Shown here one piece after another: positions 1 to 7,901 of a stretch of DNA of 64,000 bases. Source of the stretch: Gordonia zhaorongruii (lineage in GTDB: Bacteria; Actinomycetota; Actinomycetes; Mycobacteriales; Mycobacteriaceae); the NCBI RefSeq assembly GCF_007559005.1, contig NZ_CP041763.1, positions 3,132,463 through 3,196,462 on the forward strand, given 5' to 3'. How positions within the stretch are numbered: position 1 is the stretch's first letter; every line of letters starts with the position of its first letter. A program made the translations under genes and the position numbers. The notes beneath the pieces are model-generated. The model was not told the origin of the DNA. It did not search any database and saw nothing but the letters and a program-made list of their open reading frames with translations.

Positions 1-213
1 TGTCGAAAGTGCGGCTGGTCATCGAATCAGGTTCCTTTGCAAGGATCGGCGGGCAACCTCGGGTGAGCGCGATTACCCCTACCAACGTAGTGACGCCCAG
101 CCCGGCTCGCCGCCCTTCCATCGCGTTACGCCCCGAAAGTCGCATATGTCGAATGAACGTTCAAACGACCGACGCGCATTTCGGGGCACAAGGCGCTTGG
201 GGCCCGCTTCTCG
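1..213. other. Non-coding leading stretch with nested inverted repeats
   Basis: I see no convincing gene here; the open frame crossing it has no family signature. The stretch holds a perfect 8-bp inverted repeat (CCCCGAAA at 131-138, TTTCGGGG at 179-186) enclosing the perfect 10-bp palindrome TGAACGTTCA at 154-163. The palindrome resembles a TetR-type operator. The controlled gene may lie left of the window. Confidence 0.4.
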
Positions 214-1281
214 TCAGCGCAGTGCCACCAGCTCGTGCAGTGTGCTCCCTGCAACCGTGTCGACGCTGCCGTCCTCCTGGTCGACGACCGACAGCGTGAA
301 GTCGGAGCGGAAACGGAAGTAGCCGGGCCGTCCGATCAGCTTGTCCGTGATCGGACGCATCAGCGTGCTGCCGACTATCGGGATGTCCTCGAGCAGGGCC
401 TGCGCGTGCAGCACCTGCCGGACCTCCAGTGTGAGGGAGAACCTTCCGGGGCAGTCCAGGGCGATGCTCGTGGGGTACGTACGTCCTGCGACGTCGGCGT
501 ACTCGGTGGCGCCTTCGCTGAACGTCACCTCGCCGGTACTCAGCAGCACGTCGTCACGCTTGGCGAGCATGACCGGCTTGATCTGCAGGTTGCCGTACCG
601 CTCCTGCGTCGCGACTACGGCGTAGAGCAGAGTGTACTCCTCGGTGTAGAGCCGTCCCCAGTGCCACTTCTCGATCACCTTGGGCATGGCGCCGATGCCC
701 CAGTTGTGGTCGGCGTACCCGCGGCCGGTGACGTCCCAGTCGTCGTCGCCGAGCCTCATGCGGCCCGAGACCGATGCGCGGGGTGCTCCGACGCACCACC
801 CGAAGACGCCTCCGTCGCCGAAGTGCGTCTCGCCGCGACCCGGCATCCACGGCGCGAGCTCGTTCCGGAACTCCAGATCGAGCCGCACGTCGTCCTCGTC
901 GAAGACGATGCGATAGCGCGGGAGGTCACCGTCATCGACGATGACCTGCGCCGCGTTGGGGCCGATCCGGACGTTGACCTCGTCGGTCGAGAAATGCGCG
1001 GCCCGCGCCGGATAGCGCTGCGCCAGCTGACGTCGGGTCCCGTCCGGTCGGTAGATGATCACCTCCACCCACGGCCTGGCCAGCGGCGGGTCCTCAGGCC
1101 TGCGCTTCACCAGGAATCCGACCACCGTGTAGCCGTTGTCCAGGTGCGCGTCGAAGTACCAGTGCTCGAATGCGCTGCGGTCGGGCCGGTCGTGAAGAGC
1201 GTTGTGCTCGGGCAGCACGGTGGTCAGGGTCCCGTCGTGGCGACCCGGCCCGTTCCAGGCCTCGACGACGTCGACTGTCAT
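214..1281 (-). CDS. CrtC/AttH-like lipocalin-fold protein (hydratase-like)
   Basis: The protein has about 355 residues. It carries the GYADHNWG signature near the middle, followed by a Trp/Tyr-rich strand region, as in the CrtC (carotenoid 1,2-hydratase) and AttH families, which fold as paired lipocalin-like barrels. There is no signal peptide or membrane segment. I chose the ATG at 1281 because GAGG precedes it by four bases; an upstream in-frame ATG at 1341 would overlap the preceding gene. It is the last gene of a three-gene operon after the MpaB oxygenase and CoA-transferase, so action on a hydrophobic or terpenoid intermediate is inferred. The substrate is unknown and enzymatic activity is not proven by the motif alone. 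Confidence 0.72.
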   Translation of the reverse strand: MTVDVVEAWNGPGRHDGTLTTVLPEHNALHDRPDRSAFEHWYFDAHLDNGYTVVGFLVKRRPEDPPLARPWVEVIIYRPDGTRRQLAQRYPARAAHFSTDEVNVRIGPNAAQVIVDDGDLPRYRIVFDEDDVRLDLEFRNELAPWMPGRGETHFGDGGVFGWCVGAPRASVSGRMRLGDDDWDVTGRGYADHNWGIGAMPKVIEKWHWGRLYTEEYTLLYAVVATQERYGNLQIKPVMLAKRDDVLLSTGEVTFSEGATEYADVAGRTYPTSIALDCPGRFSLTLEVRQVLHAQALLEDIPIVGSTLMRPITDKLIGRPGYFRFRSDFTLSVVDQEDGSVDTVAGSTLHELVALR

Positions 1282-1321
1282 TGCGCCTCGATTTTCATGT
1301 CGTCTCCGTGTTCGTTGCTTC

Positions 1322-2545
1322 TCAGATGATTCCGGCTTCACTCAGTTCGGTGATCCGTTCCGGTGCGAGCCCCAGTAGCTGCGTGTAGATCTCGGTGTTG
1401 TGGTGCCCGGGTTCGGGCGAGCCCGCAGAGCGGACTGAGCCTGGGGTCTCCGAGAGTTTCGGCACCACGCCCGGGCCGAGCACGTCGCGCCCCAGCCGTT
1501 CGTCGTGGTGCGGAACCAGCATGTCGCGGTCGCGGAACTGCTCGTTCTCTGCGACCTGCGCGATGTTGTTGACCGGTCCGGCGACCACCCCCGCGTCGCC
1601 GAGGAGTTCGATGACGTCGTCGGAGTCCCGATGGCGCACCCACTCCCCGATCACGTCGTCGAGCATGTTCTCGTGCCTGCCACGGGCGACGTGGTCCCGT
1701 GTCCGCGGATCGTCGATCAGGTCCTCGCGGCCGATCGCCGTGCACAACCGCCGGAACACGGTGTCCTGATTCGCGGCGATGATGACCCATCGCCGGTCCC
1801 GGGCACGGTAGAGGTTCGACGGCGCGATACCGCTCAGTCGTGTGCCCGACGGTTCACGGATGACGCCGGCCAGGTCGTAGTCGGGGATCGTCGACTCCAT
1901 CATCGCCAGGCACGCCTCGGTGAGCGCTACGTCGACCACCTGTCCACGGCCGGTGCGGTGGCGGGCGTGGACCGCGGCCAGTACACCCTGCACTGCGAAC
2001 ATCCCGGCGAGCGAGTCCCCGATCGACAGCGACATGCGCGGGGCCGGGCCTCCGGGGAACCCGTTGATGTAGCGAAGCCCGCTGACGCCCTCGGCGACGG
2101 AGGCGTATCCGGCCTTGTGCGCGTCCGGTCCCGTCTGTCCGTAGCCGGACACCCGCGCCATGATGATGCCCGGGTTGTGCTCGCGCATCGTCTCGTAACC
2201 GACACCCCATTTCTCAAGGGTGCCGGGACGGAAGTTCTCGACGACGATGTCGCTGACCGCGATCAGGTCCAACAGGATCTCGCGGCCCTGCTCCTCACGC
2301 AGATTCAGGCTGATCGACCGCTTGTTCCGCGCGTGCACCGTCCAGAAGGCGTGCTCGCCGTCGACCGCCGCCTGGCCCCAGGTGCGCAGCGGATCCGCGC
2401 GACCCGGCGCCTCGACCTTGATCACGTCGGCGCCCAGATCGCCGAGGAGCCTTCCCGCGAACGGTCCGGCGATCAGTGACCCGAGTTCGACGACGCGCAG
2501 GTCGGCGAGGGCCCCGGTCGAGTTGTCGGAATTTTCAGAGTCCAC
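1322..2545 (-). CDS. Class III (CaiB/BaiF-type) acyl-CoA transferase
   Basis: This family moves CoA between carboxylic acids through an aspartyl-CoA intermediate. The N-terminus has the typical LRVVELGSLIAGPFAGRLLG block, then ADVIKVEAPG and a DPLR segment, NKRSISLNL, and VENFRPGTLEKWG. Length is about 407 residues, normal for the family. I prefer the GTG at 2545, preceded by an AGTAGG-like ribosome site, over the ATG at 2587, whose extra 14 residues look unlike the family. It lies between an MpaB oxygenase and a CrtC-like protein in one operon, so it probably activates an oxidised hydrophobic acid as its CoA thioester. The donor and acceptor cannot be read from sequence. Confidence 0.9.
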   Translation of the reverse strand: MDSENSDNSTGALADLRVVELGSLIAGPFAGRLLGDLGADVIKVEAPGRADPLRTWGQAAVDGEHAFWTVHARNKRSISLNLREEQGREILLDLIAVSDIVVENFRPGTLEKWGVGYETMREHNPGIIMARVSGYGQTGPDAHKAGYASVAEGVSGLRYINGFPGGPAPRMSLSIGDSLAGMFAVQGVLAAVHARHRTGRGQVVDVALTEACLAMMESTIPDYDLAGVIREPSGTRLSGIAPSNLYRARDRRWVIIAANQDTVFRRLCTAIGREDLIDDPRTRDHVARGRHENMLDDVIGEWVRHRDSDDVIELLGDAGVVAGPVNNIAQVAENEQFRDRDMLVPHHDERLGRDVLGPGVVPKLSETPGSVRSAGSPEPGHHNTEIYTQLLGLAPERITELSEAGII

Positions 2546-2605
2546 GTGACGACCTACTTCCGTTGTGCCACAACGCCGTAACCGCAACGCGCCGGTAGGC
2601 GTCGA

Positions 2606-3880
2606 TCAGCGGCGCAGTGCGCCCGATGCGTCGAATTCTGCCTCACGTCCGTCCATCTGGGCGCGGTACCAGTTCTCCCGGTGCGCGACCATCCACTTCT
2701 CATGGAGGCGACCTATCGGCGGGATCCGGCGCAGCGTCTCGATCACCGTCACAGCAGGGAAGCGGACGATGATCCAGAGAAGGCCGGGGATCGCATTCGG
2801 CATGTCGTAGCGGGCGTAGGTCGTCGGGATCATGAACAGCCGCGAGTAGCCCGCGTAGATCATTCCGTTGTAACGCTCCCGCAGGAGCTGCTTGCCTCCG
2901 TGCCCGTCGCGCGGGGCGAACGCTCTCGGGAACGATTCGATGAGTTCGGCGCCGTGGTCGCCTGCGTCGTAGCTCCGTGCGCACATCACCAGTGCGAGCA
3001 GTCGCACGGTGTCGGCGATGTTCTCCGGATACCAGGTGTTGCGCACACCCACGATGTAGCCCATGTATCGCTGGAAGTGAATCAGCGCGTGGATCTCCTT
3101 GGGCGTGGTCTGGACGCCGGTCATCCACAACGCGAGGGCCGGCACGACGCTTCCACCTGCCAGTGTGAGCAGCATGTAAGCCTGGCTGATGGGGAGTCCC
3201 CAACGCTCCGTGTGCCATTCGGGATGTTCGGCCACGCGCCGGCGGACCGCCACGTGCATCACGCGGACGAGCATCGCGGTGGCTCGCCCCTGACTGCCGG
3301 GAGTGAGGAGCGCGCCGGGCTCGGATACATCGATCCAGAACTTGGCTGTCTCCAGGAATCGGCGCAATGCGTTGTCGCCCGCGTAGCCGCCTGCCAATGA
3401 CAGCGGAGTCGCGACGGCCGCCTCGGTGTACATCTCGAGCGTCTCGCCGCCGGCGACGCTGAAGAGAAAGGTGCCCCAGCGGCGCCAGATCTGTGCGCCG
3501 GCCTCGACGATCTCCGGGTCGACCCAGTCTGGAACATCCTCGAACTCGCGGAACAGCGCGACCATCGCCGCAGGCGGGGTCTCGATGCTCTCGATGCCGT
3601 GGTCGAGCGCCTGCTTCAGCATGGCGCGACCTTCCGTCTGGCCGATCGCGCCGTAGAAGACCTCGTCGACGAACCGCTCGGCGACCGGGTCGGCGTTGTA
3701 CATATCGCCGGCGAACGCCTCGATCTGCTCCGTCGTCGGGAACATGTCCTTCCCGGTGACGCGCTTGGCGAGCTTTCGGGCGCGACGGACCATCGGCCGC
3801 GACATCGCCTCCCGGTACGGGAACGCCGTCGGGGTGCGGCGCCCGGACTCCACCGGTTTCGTCTGCTGCTCGATTGTCAT
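2606..3880 (-). CDS. MpaB/Lcp-family oxygenase (DUF2236)
   Basis: The 424-residue protein belongs to the rubber-oxygenase/MpaB catalytic-domain family, whose studied members (Lcp, MpaB) are oxygenases acting on isoprenoid chains; Lcp is a b-type cytochrome. The helix at about residues 199-212 holds Arg199, Arg206 and His209, in the part of the fold where Lcp binds heme, and EIHALIHFQRY follows at 262-271. There is no signal peptide, unlike secreted Lcp, so an intracellular or membrane-associated substrate is likely. The ATG at 3880 follows AAAGGAAAC. It is first in the operon and faces a TetR gene across a clear operator. The substrate is not known; a terpenoid or steroid-like compound is only a guess. 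Confidence 0.85.
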   Translation of the reverse strand: MTIEQQTKPVESGRRTPTAFPYREAMSRPMVRRARKLAKRVTGKDMFPTTEQIEAFAGDMYNADPVAERFVDEVFYGAIGQTEGRAMLKQALDHGIESIETPPAAMVALFREFEDVPDWVDPEIVEAGAQIWRRWGTFLFSVAGGETLEMYTEAAVATPLSLAGGYAGDNALRRFLETAKFWIDVSEPGALLTPGSQGRATAMLVRVMHVAVRRRVAEHPEWHTERWGLPISQAYMLLTLAGGSVVPALALWMTGVQTTPKEIHALIHFQRYMGYIVGVRNTWYPENIADTVRLLALVMCARSYDAGDHGAELIESFPRAFAPRDGHGGKQLLRERYNGMIYAGYSRLFMIPTTYARYDMPNAIPGLLWIIVRFPAVTVIETLRRIPPIGRLHEKWMVAHRENWYRAQMDGREAEFDASGALRR

Positions 3881-3910
3881 GCCCGTTTCCTTTCGTGACG
3901 TCTGGCTCGG

Positions 3911-3935
3911 AACATACCATACCGAATGGTATGTT
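3911..3935. promoter_or_regulatory. TetR-type operator, 10-bp perfect inverted repeat
   Basis: Arms AACATACCAT (3911-3920) and ATGGTATGTT (3926-3935) are perfect reverse complements around the 5-bp spacer ACCGA. The site lies in the 103-bp gap between the divergent MpaB operon and the TetR gene. It is the obvious binding site for that TetR, controlling both directions. Confidence 0.85.
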
Positions 3936-3983
3936 CTAGCGGCGATAGACCACGACCTTCACTCCCCGAGAGGACATGGCGAA

Positions 3984-4571
3984 ATGATGTCGAAGCCGAG
4001 TCGAAGCACGCGTTTGTCAGCGACCGATTGGGTCGACGCGGCGCTCGAACTGATCACCGCCGACGGGGTGTCCGCGCTGCGCATCGCGCGGCTGTGCGAA
4101 CGCCTCGGAGTCACCAAGGGCAGCTTCTACTGGCACTTCGACGACATCGACGCCTTGTGGGAGGCGATGGCCGAACGCTGGCGCGCGACGAATCGGCAAC
4201 GCCACACCGAACTGCACGGGTTGTCCGAACTCCCCGCCGACCAGCGGCTCGTCGAACTGGCGTCATTGCTGATGAGCGACCGGCATCTGACCGTCGAGAC
4301 CGCGATCCGCGACTGGGCGCGCACCAACGAGAAGATCTCGCAGAACGTGAACCTGATCGATCGAGAGATGTTCGCCATCATCCACTCGACCCTGCGCGAA
4401 CTCGACGTACCCGACGAGCGAGCCGCAGCCTTGGCCGGCCTCCTCGTCTACGCCGGCATCGGTTACATCCACGGCCACGAGGGACTGCCGTCGCCGACGC
4501 CGAAGCAACTGCACGACGCGCTCACCGGACTGATGCCTGCGGCGACGGAGAGCCGAGCCGCTATGGACTGA
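3984..4571 (+). CDS. TetR/AcrR family transcriptional regulator
   Basis: The 195-residue protein has an N-terminal TetR helix-turn-helix: AALELITADGVSALRIARLC, then LGVTKGSFYWHFDD at about residues 41-54. The C-terminal ligand domain is all-helical and not assignable to a ligand. There are tandem ATG codons at 3984 and 3987; GAGAGGA lies about ten bases upstream. It diverges from the MpaB/CoA-transferase/CrtC-like operon across a perfect inverted repeat, so it is the likely local repressor, released by the pathway substrate or a CoA thioester. The SDR gene follows 60 nt downstream on the same strand and may be co-transcribed. Confidence 0.92.
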   Translation: MMSKPSRSTRLSATDWVDAALELITADGVSALRIARLCERLGVTKGSFYWHFDDIDALWEAMAERWRATNRQRHTELHGLSELPADQRLVELASLLMSDRHLTVETAIRDWARTNEKISQNVNLIDREMFAIIHSTLRELDVPDERAAALAGLLVYAGIGYIHGHEGLPSPTPKQLHDALTGLMPAATESRAAMD

Positions 4572-4631
4572 TCGCATACGCTCGAAGGGGAACCATCAGC
4601 CCCGTCCCGCCACCAGATCGGAGCACGCCCG

Positions 4632-5507
4632 ATGCCCACCGGAACCTCGTCCTGGACCTCCAACGACCTCCCGTCGTTCGCCGGCCGCACTGTTGTGGTG
4701 ACCGGAGCCAACAGCGGACTCGGCCGAATCGCCGCCGGCCATCTCGCACGCGCCGGCGCTCACGTGGTGCTGGCCGTCCGCGACCTCGACCGCGGCCGGA
4801 CGGCCGCCGCGTCGATGGACGGTGACACCGAGGTCCGACGGCTCGACCTCGCCGATCTGTCGTCGATCCGCGAGTTCGCCGACGCGTGGTCCGGCGACAT
4901 CGACGTCCTACTCAACAACGCGGGCGTGATGCATGTGCCCGAGGGACGGACGGCAGACGGTTTCGAGACTCAGTTCGGCACCAACCACCTCGGCCACTTC
5001 GCGCTGACCGACATGCTCCTGCCTCACATCCGGGATCGCGTGGTCACCATGTCGTCGCTGCTGCACCGCATGGGAAGCATCGACCTCGACGACCTGAACT
5101 GGGAACGCCGGAGTTACAACCGGTCCGCCGCGTACAACCAGTCGAAGCTGGCGAACTTGCTCTTCTCACTCGAACTGCAGAGGCGTCTGACTCGGTCGGG
5201 ATCCTCGGTGCGGTCGATGGCCGCACATCCCGGGTACGCGGCGACCAATCTGCAGTCCCGTACCGACAATCGACTACTCGACGCCGCAGGGGCGATCGGG
5301 AACCGGGTGATCGCCCAGTCCGCTGAAGCCGGTGCCTGGCCGCTGTTGTTCGCCGCCTCCCTGGAACTCCCCGGCGGCAGCTACGTCGGGCCGAGCCAGC
5401 TGATGGAGTCCCGCGGCCACCCCGCCCTGGCCGGCCGCACTGCGGCGGCGAGTGATCTCGACCTGGCCGAGAAGCTGTGGGACGCCTCTACGACGCTGAC
5501 TTCGTAG
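4632..5507 (+). CDS. Short-chain dehydrogenase/reductase (retinol-dehydrogenase-like)
   Basis: This is a 291-residue classical-type SDR. The nucleotide site TGANSGLG is at 24-31, NNAG at 95-98, the catalytic Ser at about 141-142, and Tyr168-x3-Lys172 in AYNQSK. The C-terminus is longer than in core SDRs and resembles the WWOX/retinol dehydrogenase group that acts on lipophilic alcohols and ketones. Arg50 after the second strand suggests NADP(H). It lies 60 nt downstream of the TetR gene. Immediately after its stop, the same reading frame runs into the C-terminal relic of a different SDR. Confidence 0.9.
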   Translation: MPTGTSSWTSNDLPSFAGRTVVVTGANSGLGRIAAGHLARAGAHVVLAVRDLDRGRTAAASMDGDTEVRRLDLADLSSIREFADAWSGDIDVLLNNAGVMHVPEGRTADGFETQFGTNHLGHFALTDMLLPHIRDRVVTMSSLLHRMGSIDLDDLNWERRSYNRSAAYNQSKLANLLFSLELQRRLTRSGSSVRSMAAHPGYAATNLQSRTDNRLLDAAGAIGNRVIAQSAEAGAWPLLFAASLELPGGSYVGPSQLMESRGHPALAGRTAAASDLDLAEKLWDASTTLTS

Positions 5508-5528
5508 ACGCGTCTCGTGGGCCGCGAA

Positions 5529-7193
5529 TCAGCCCGACCACGGGCGTGCGGCTTCCACATCTCGACGATCGGGCATTCCAGGACGTCCGACGGTTCCTAC
5601 GCCGTCACCGGCCAGAACTTCGTCATCGATGCCGGTCACACCGTCATGCCCGGATTCAACCCCGCGCCGATCGAGGAGCTCTGACCCTGCGTCGCTTCGC
5701 GACCGTTCACGCAGCAGCGCGATCGCCGCGACACCGGCGGCCGCGGTGACTGCGACGGCGGCCCACACGGCGTCGTGCAGTCCGTCCACGAACACCGTGT
5801 GCACCGCAGTGCGGATGACGTCGCCGCTTCCGCCCGGGGCCTGGTCGGCAACGGATACGCCCGCCATCACCGATCGCTCCACGACCTCTCGAACGGAGTC
5901 GGGGACCCCGATTCCCGAGAGCCGCTCCCCCACTCCGGCCACGTAGGCCGAGGTGAGGATAGACCCGAGCACCGCAACGCCGAGCGTGCCCCCGAACTCG
6001 CGCGTCGTGTCGTTGACCGCACTGCCCGCACCGACCTGCTCCGGCTTGAGCGAGTCCATCACGAGTTGAGTGCACGGCCCCGAGATGAACGCGAGCCCGC
6101 CGGCCATCAGGACCATCGCCCAGACGATCAGCTCCCAGTAACCCGAGAAGCGGGATGCCAGTTCGACGAGGGCGAAACCGCCCGACATGGCGAACGCCCC
6201 GACGCTCACCACCGCACGAGGACCGAACCGCTGCGACAACCACATGGCGACGGGTGAGAGGACCGCCATCACCACCGCGAACGGGAGTGTGCGGAGCCCG
6301 GACTCGAGCGTTCCGTAGCCCTTGACCGCCTGGAAGTACTGCGTGATCAGGAAGATGAACCCGAACAGCGCGAAGAACGCGACGCTGATCATGACCGCCG
6401 CCGTCGCGAAGCGGCGGTTGGCGAACAGTCGCACGTCGAGAATCGGGTGATCGACGACCTTCTGGCGTCGCACGAAGCACGCCAGCAGGATTACCGACGC
6501 GACTAGTCCGAGAAGCGTTCGAGCAGCGATCCAGCCGACGTGCGGCCCCTCGATCACGGTGTAGATCAGCAGCCCCAGTCCGGCCGCCGACAAGATCAGC
6601 CCCGGCCAATCGAACCTCGACACCGCATGCGGCGCGACGCTCGGCACCACGAGCAGAACGGCGGCCAGGGCAACGGCACCGAAAGGCACGTTCACCCAGA
6701 ACACCGATTCCCACGAGTAGTGCTCGAGCAGCGCACCGCCGAGCACGGGCCCGATCGCCACCGCGACGCCCGATGCCGCCGCCCAGATCCCGACCGCGGT
6801 CGCACGTTCGGCGGCCCCGACGAACATCGTCGTGATGATCGCGAGCGTCGCCGGGAACACGAGAGCCGCGAACAGCCCCAGACCGCCACGCGCGGCGATG
6901 AGCTGCCCGAGCGTATTCGAGGAGGCGGCCAGCACCGATACACCGGCGAACCCGACGATGCCGAGGACCAGGATGCGTCGATGCCCGAACCGGTCACCCA
7001 GGTAGCCGCCGGTGAGCAGTAACCCGGCGAAGACGAGCGTGTAGGCGTCGACGATCCATTGGAGTCCGGAGACGCCGGCGTCCAGACTGCGTCCTAGCGA
7101 GGGGAGCGCGACGTTGACGATCGTGTTGTCGACCATCACGAGCAATTCGGCGAGGCAGAGCGCAACCAGCGCCCACCATCGGTTTCCGATCAC
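5529..7193 (-). CDS. DHA2-family MFS multidrug exporter (EmrB/QacA-like) with aberrant C-terminal tail
   Basis: The protein has about 554 residues and some 14 predicted membrane segments. The DHA2 motif DNTIVNVALPSLG is in helix 1, GYLGDRFGHRR is loop 2-3 (motif A), and GPVLGGALLEHYSWESVFWV is motif C. It probably exports a hydrophobic compound by proton antiport. The GTG at 7193, five bases after GAGGAG, is chosen; longer frames run into the divergent TetR gene. The last ~51 residues are hydrophilic and are the antisense reading of the SDR relic, so the original stop was probably lost in a deletion. Three operators lie directly upstream. Confidence 0.88.
   Translation of the reverse strand: MIGNRWWALVALCLAELLVMVDNTIVNVALPSLGRSLDAGVSGLQWIVDAYTLVFAGLLLTGGYLGDRFGHRRILVLGIVGFAGVSVLAASSNTLGQLIAARGGLGLFAALVFPATLAIITTMFVGAAERATAVGIWAAASGVAVAIGPVLGGALLEHYSWESVFWVNVPFGAVALAAVLLVVPSVAPHAVSRFDWPGLILSAAGLGLLIYTVIEGPHVGWIAARTLLGLVASVILLACFVRRQKVVDHPILDVRLFANRRFATAAVMISVAFFALFGFIFLITQYFQAVKGYGTLESGLRTLPFAVVMAVLSPVAMWLSQRFGPRAVVSVGAFAMSGGFALVELASRFSGYWELIVWAMVLMAGGLAFISGPCTQLVMDSLKPEQVGAGSAVNDTTREFGGTLGVAVLGSILTSAYVAGVGERLSGIGVPDSVREVVERSVMAGVSVADQAPGGSGDVIRTAVHTVFVDGLHDAVWAAVAVTAAAGVAAIALLRERSRSDAGSELLDRRGVESGHDGVTGIDDEVLAGDGVGTVGRPGMPDRRDVEAARPWSG
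5550..5684 (+). pseudogene. C-terminal relic of a second SDR gene
   Basis: Reading the plus strand in the frame that ends at the TGA at 5682-5684 gives a peptide with VTGQNFVIDAGHTVMPGF, a typical SDR C-terminal strand and tail (TGQ, then DAGHT). The residues before about 5590 lose similarity, and no Rossmann motif or catalytic Tyr/Lys precedes it. The intact SDR upstream stops at 5507 and has its own complete C-terminus, so this is debris of another copy. It lies antisense under the end of the DHA2 transporter gene. Confidence 0.72.
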
Positions 7194-7233
7194 GGTCTCC
7201 TCGATTCCACCGGCGTCTCCGTCGACTGGTATA

Positions 7234-7286
7234 GAACACTGTTCTTCAGTAGTAGCACAGTGTTCTACATGAACGGAACAGTGTTC
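7234..7286. promoter_or_regulatory. Three phased operators between exporter and TetR gene
   Basis: Sites are GAACACTGTTC (7234-7244), GCACAGTGTTC (7255-7265) and GAACAGTGTTC (7276-7286). Each is the same near-palindrome GAACA-n-TGTTC; the middle one has a single change in the left arm. Their centres (7239, 7260, 7281) are exactly 21 bp apart, two helical turns, so bound dimers would line up on one DNA face. The third site ends 18 bp before the TetR start, implying autoregulation. Confidence 0.85.
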
Positions 7287-7303
7287 CAGTAAACTTCCGG
7301 CGT

Positions 7304-7882
7304 ATGCCAGCAGAGAAGCCACGCGCCCGAACGTCCGCGGCCGATATTCGGACCTCCCTGGTGGCGGCCGGACGCCGGATCGTGGAGCGCGACGGCGCTT
7401 CGGCCCTCACCGTGCGCGCCGTGGCAACGGAAGCCGGCGTGGCGCCGATGGGCGTGTACAACCATTTCGCCGGAAAGGACGGCCTGATCAGCGCCGTGGC
7501 GACCGACGGCTTCGCCGCGTTCGGTGATGCCATCGCGCAGACCGACGCCGACGCCGTGGACCGGTTGCGCAACAGCGGGATGGCCTATCGACGCTTCGCG
7601 TTGGCGAACCCGGCTATGTACGGCCTCATGTTCGACGGACATTCCGCCCCCGACCCCCTGGTAGCGGAGAACGCGTTCAGCGTCATCACCGACATCATCC
7701 GTTACGGCCAGGTAGCAGGCGTTATCCGATCAGGTGACGCACAAGCGCTCGCCTCGCACACGTGGGCAGCCGTCCACGGTGCGGTCAGCCTGGAGATCAC
7801 AGCTCCCCGTCCGTCCGACGCCGATCCTGCCGAGATCTATGACGGTCTGCTGGACATGGTGGCGCGGGGCTTGGCCGCCTGA
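7304..7882 (+). CDS. TetR/AcrR family regulator (WHG-type C-terminal domain)
   Basis: The protein is 192 residues. The N-terminal HTH is typical: AAGRRIVERDGASALTVRAV, then AGVAPMGVYNHFAGKDGL at about 46-63. The C-terminal part contains HTWAAVHGAVSLE, the signature of the WHG/TetR_C_33 ligand domain. It diverges from a DHA2 exporter across three phased operators, the usual arrangement for a drug- or metabolite-sensing repressor that controls its exporter and itself. The ATG at 7304 has only a weak ribosome site. The ligand is not predictable. Confidence 0.92.
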   Translation: MPAEKPRARTSAADIRTSLVAAGRRIVERDGASALTVRAVATEAGVAPMGVYNHFAGKDGLISAVATDGFAAFGDAIAQTDADAVDRLRNSGMAYRRFALANPAMYGLMFDGHSAPDPLVAENAFSVITDIIRYGQVAGVIRSGDAQALASHTWAAVHGAVSLEITAPRPSDADPAEIYDGLLDMVARGLAA

Positions 7883-7901
7883 CGTGCGCACCGCCTCATG
7901 A

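Noticed and set aside
9..299. 96-residue open frame at the window start
   Set aside because: It has no family features, overlaps the end of the CrtC-like gene and spans an inverted repeat.
1505..2479. Long plus-strand frame opposite the CoA-transferase
   Set aside because: It is an antisense shadow; the minus strand encodes a textbook CaiB-family protein.
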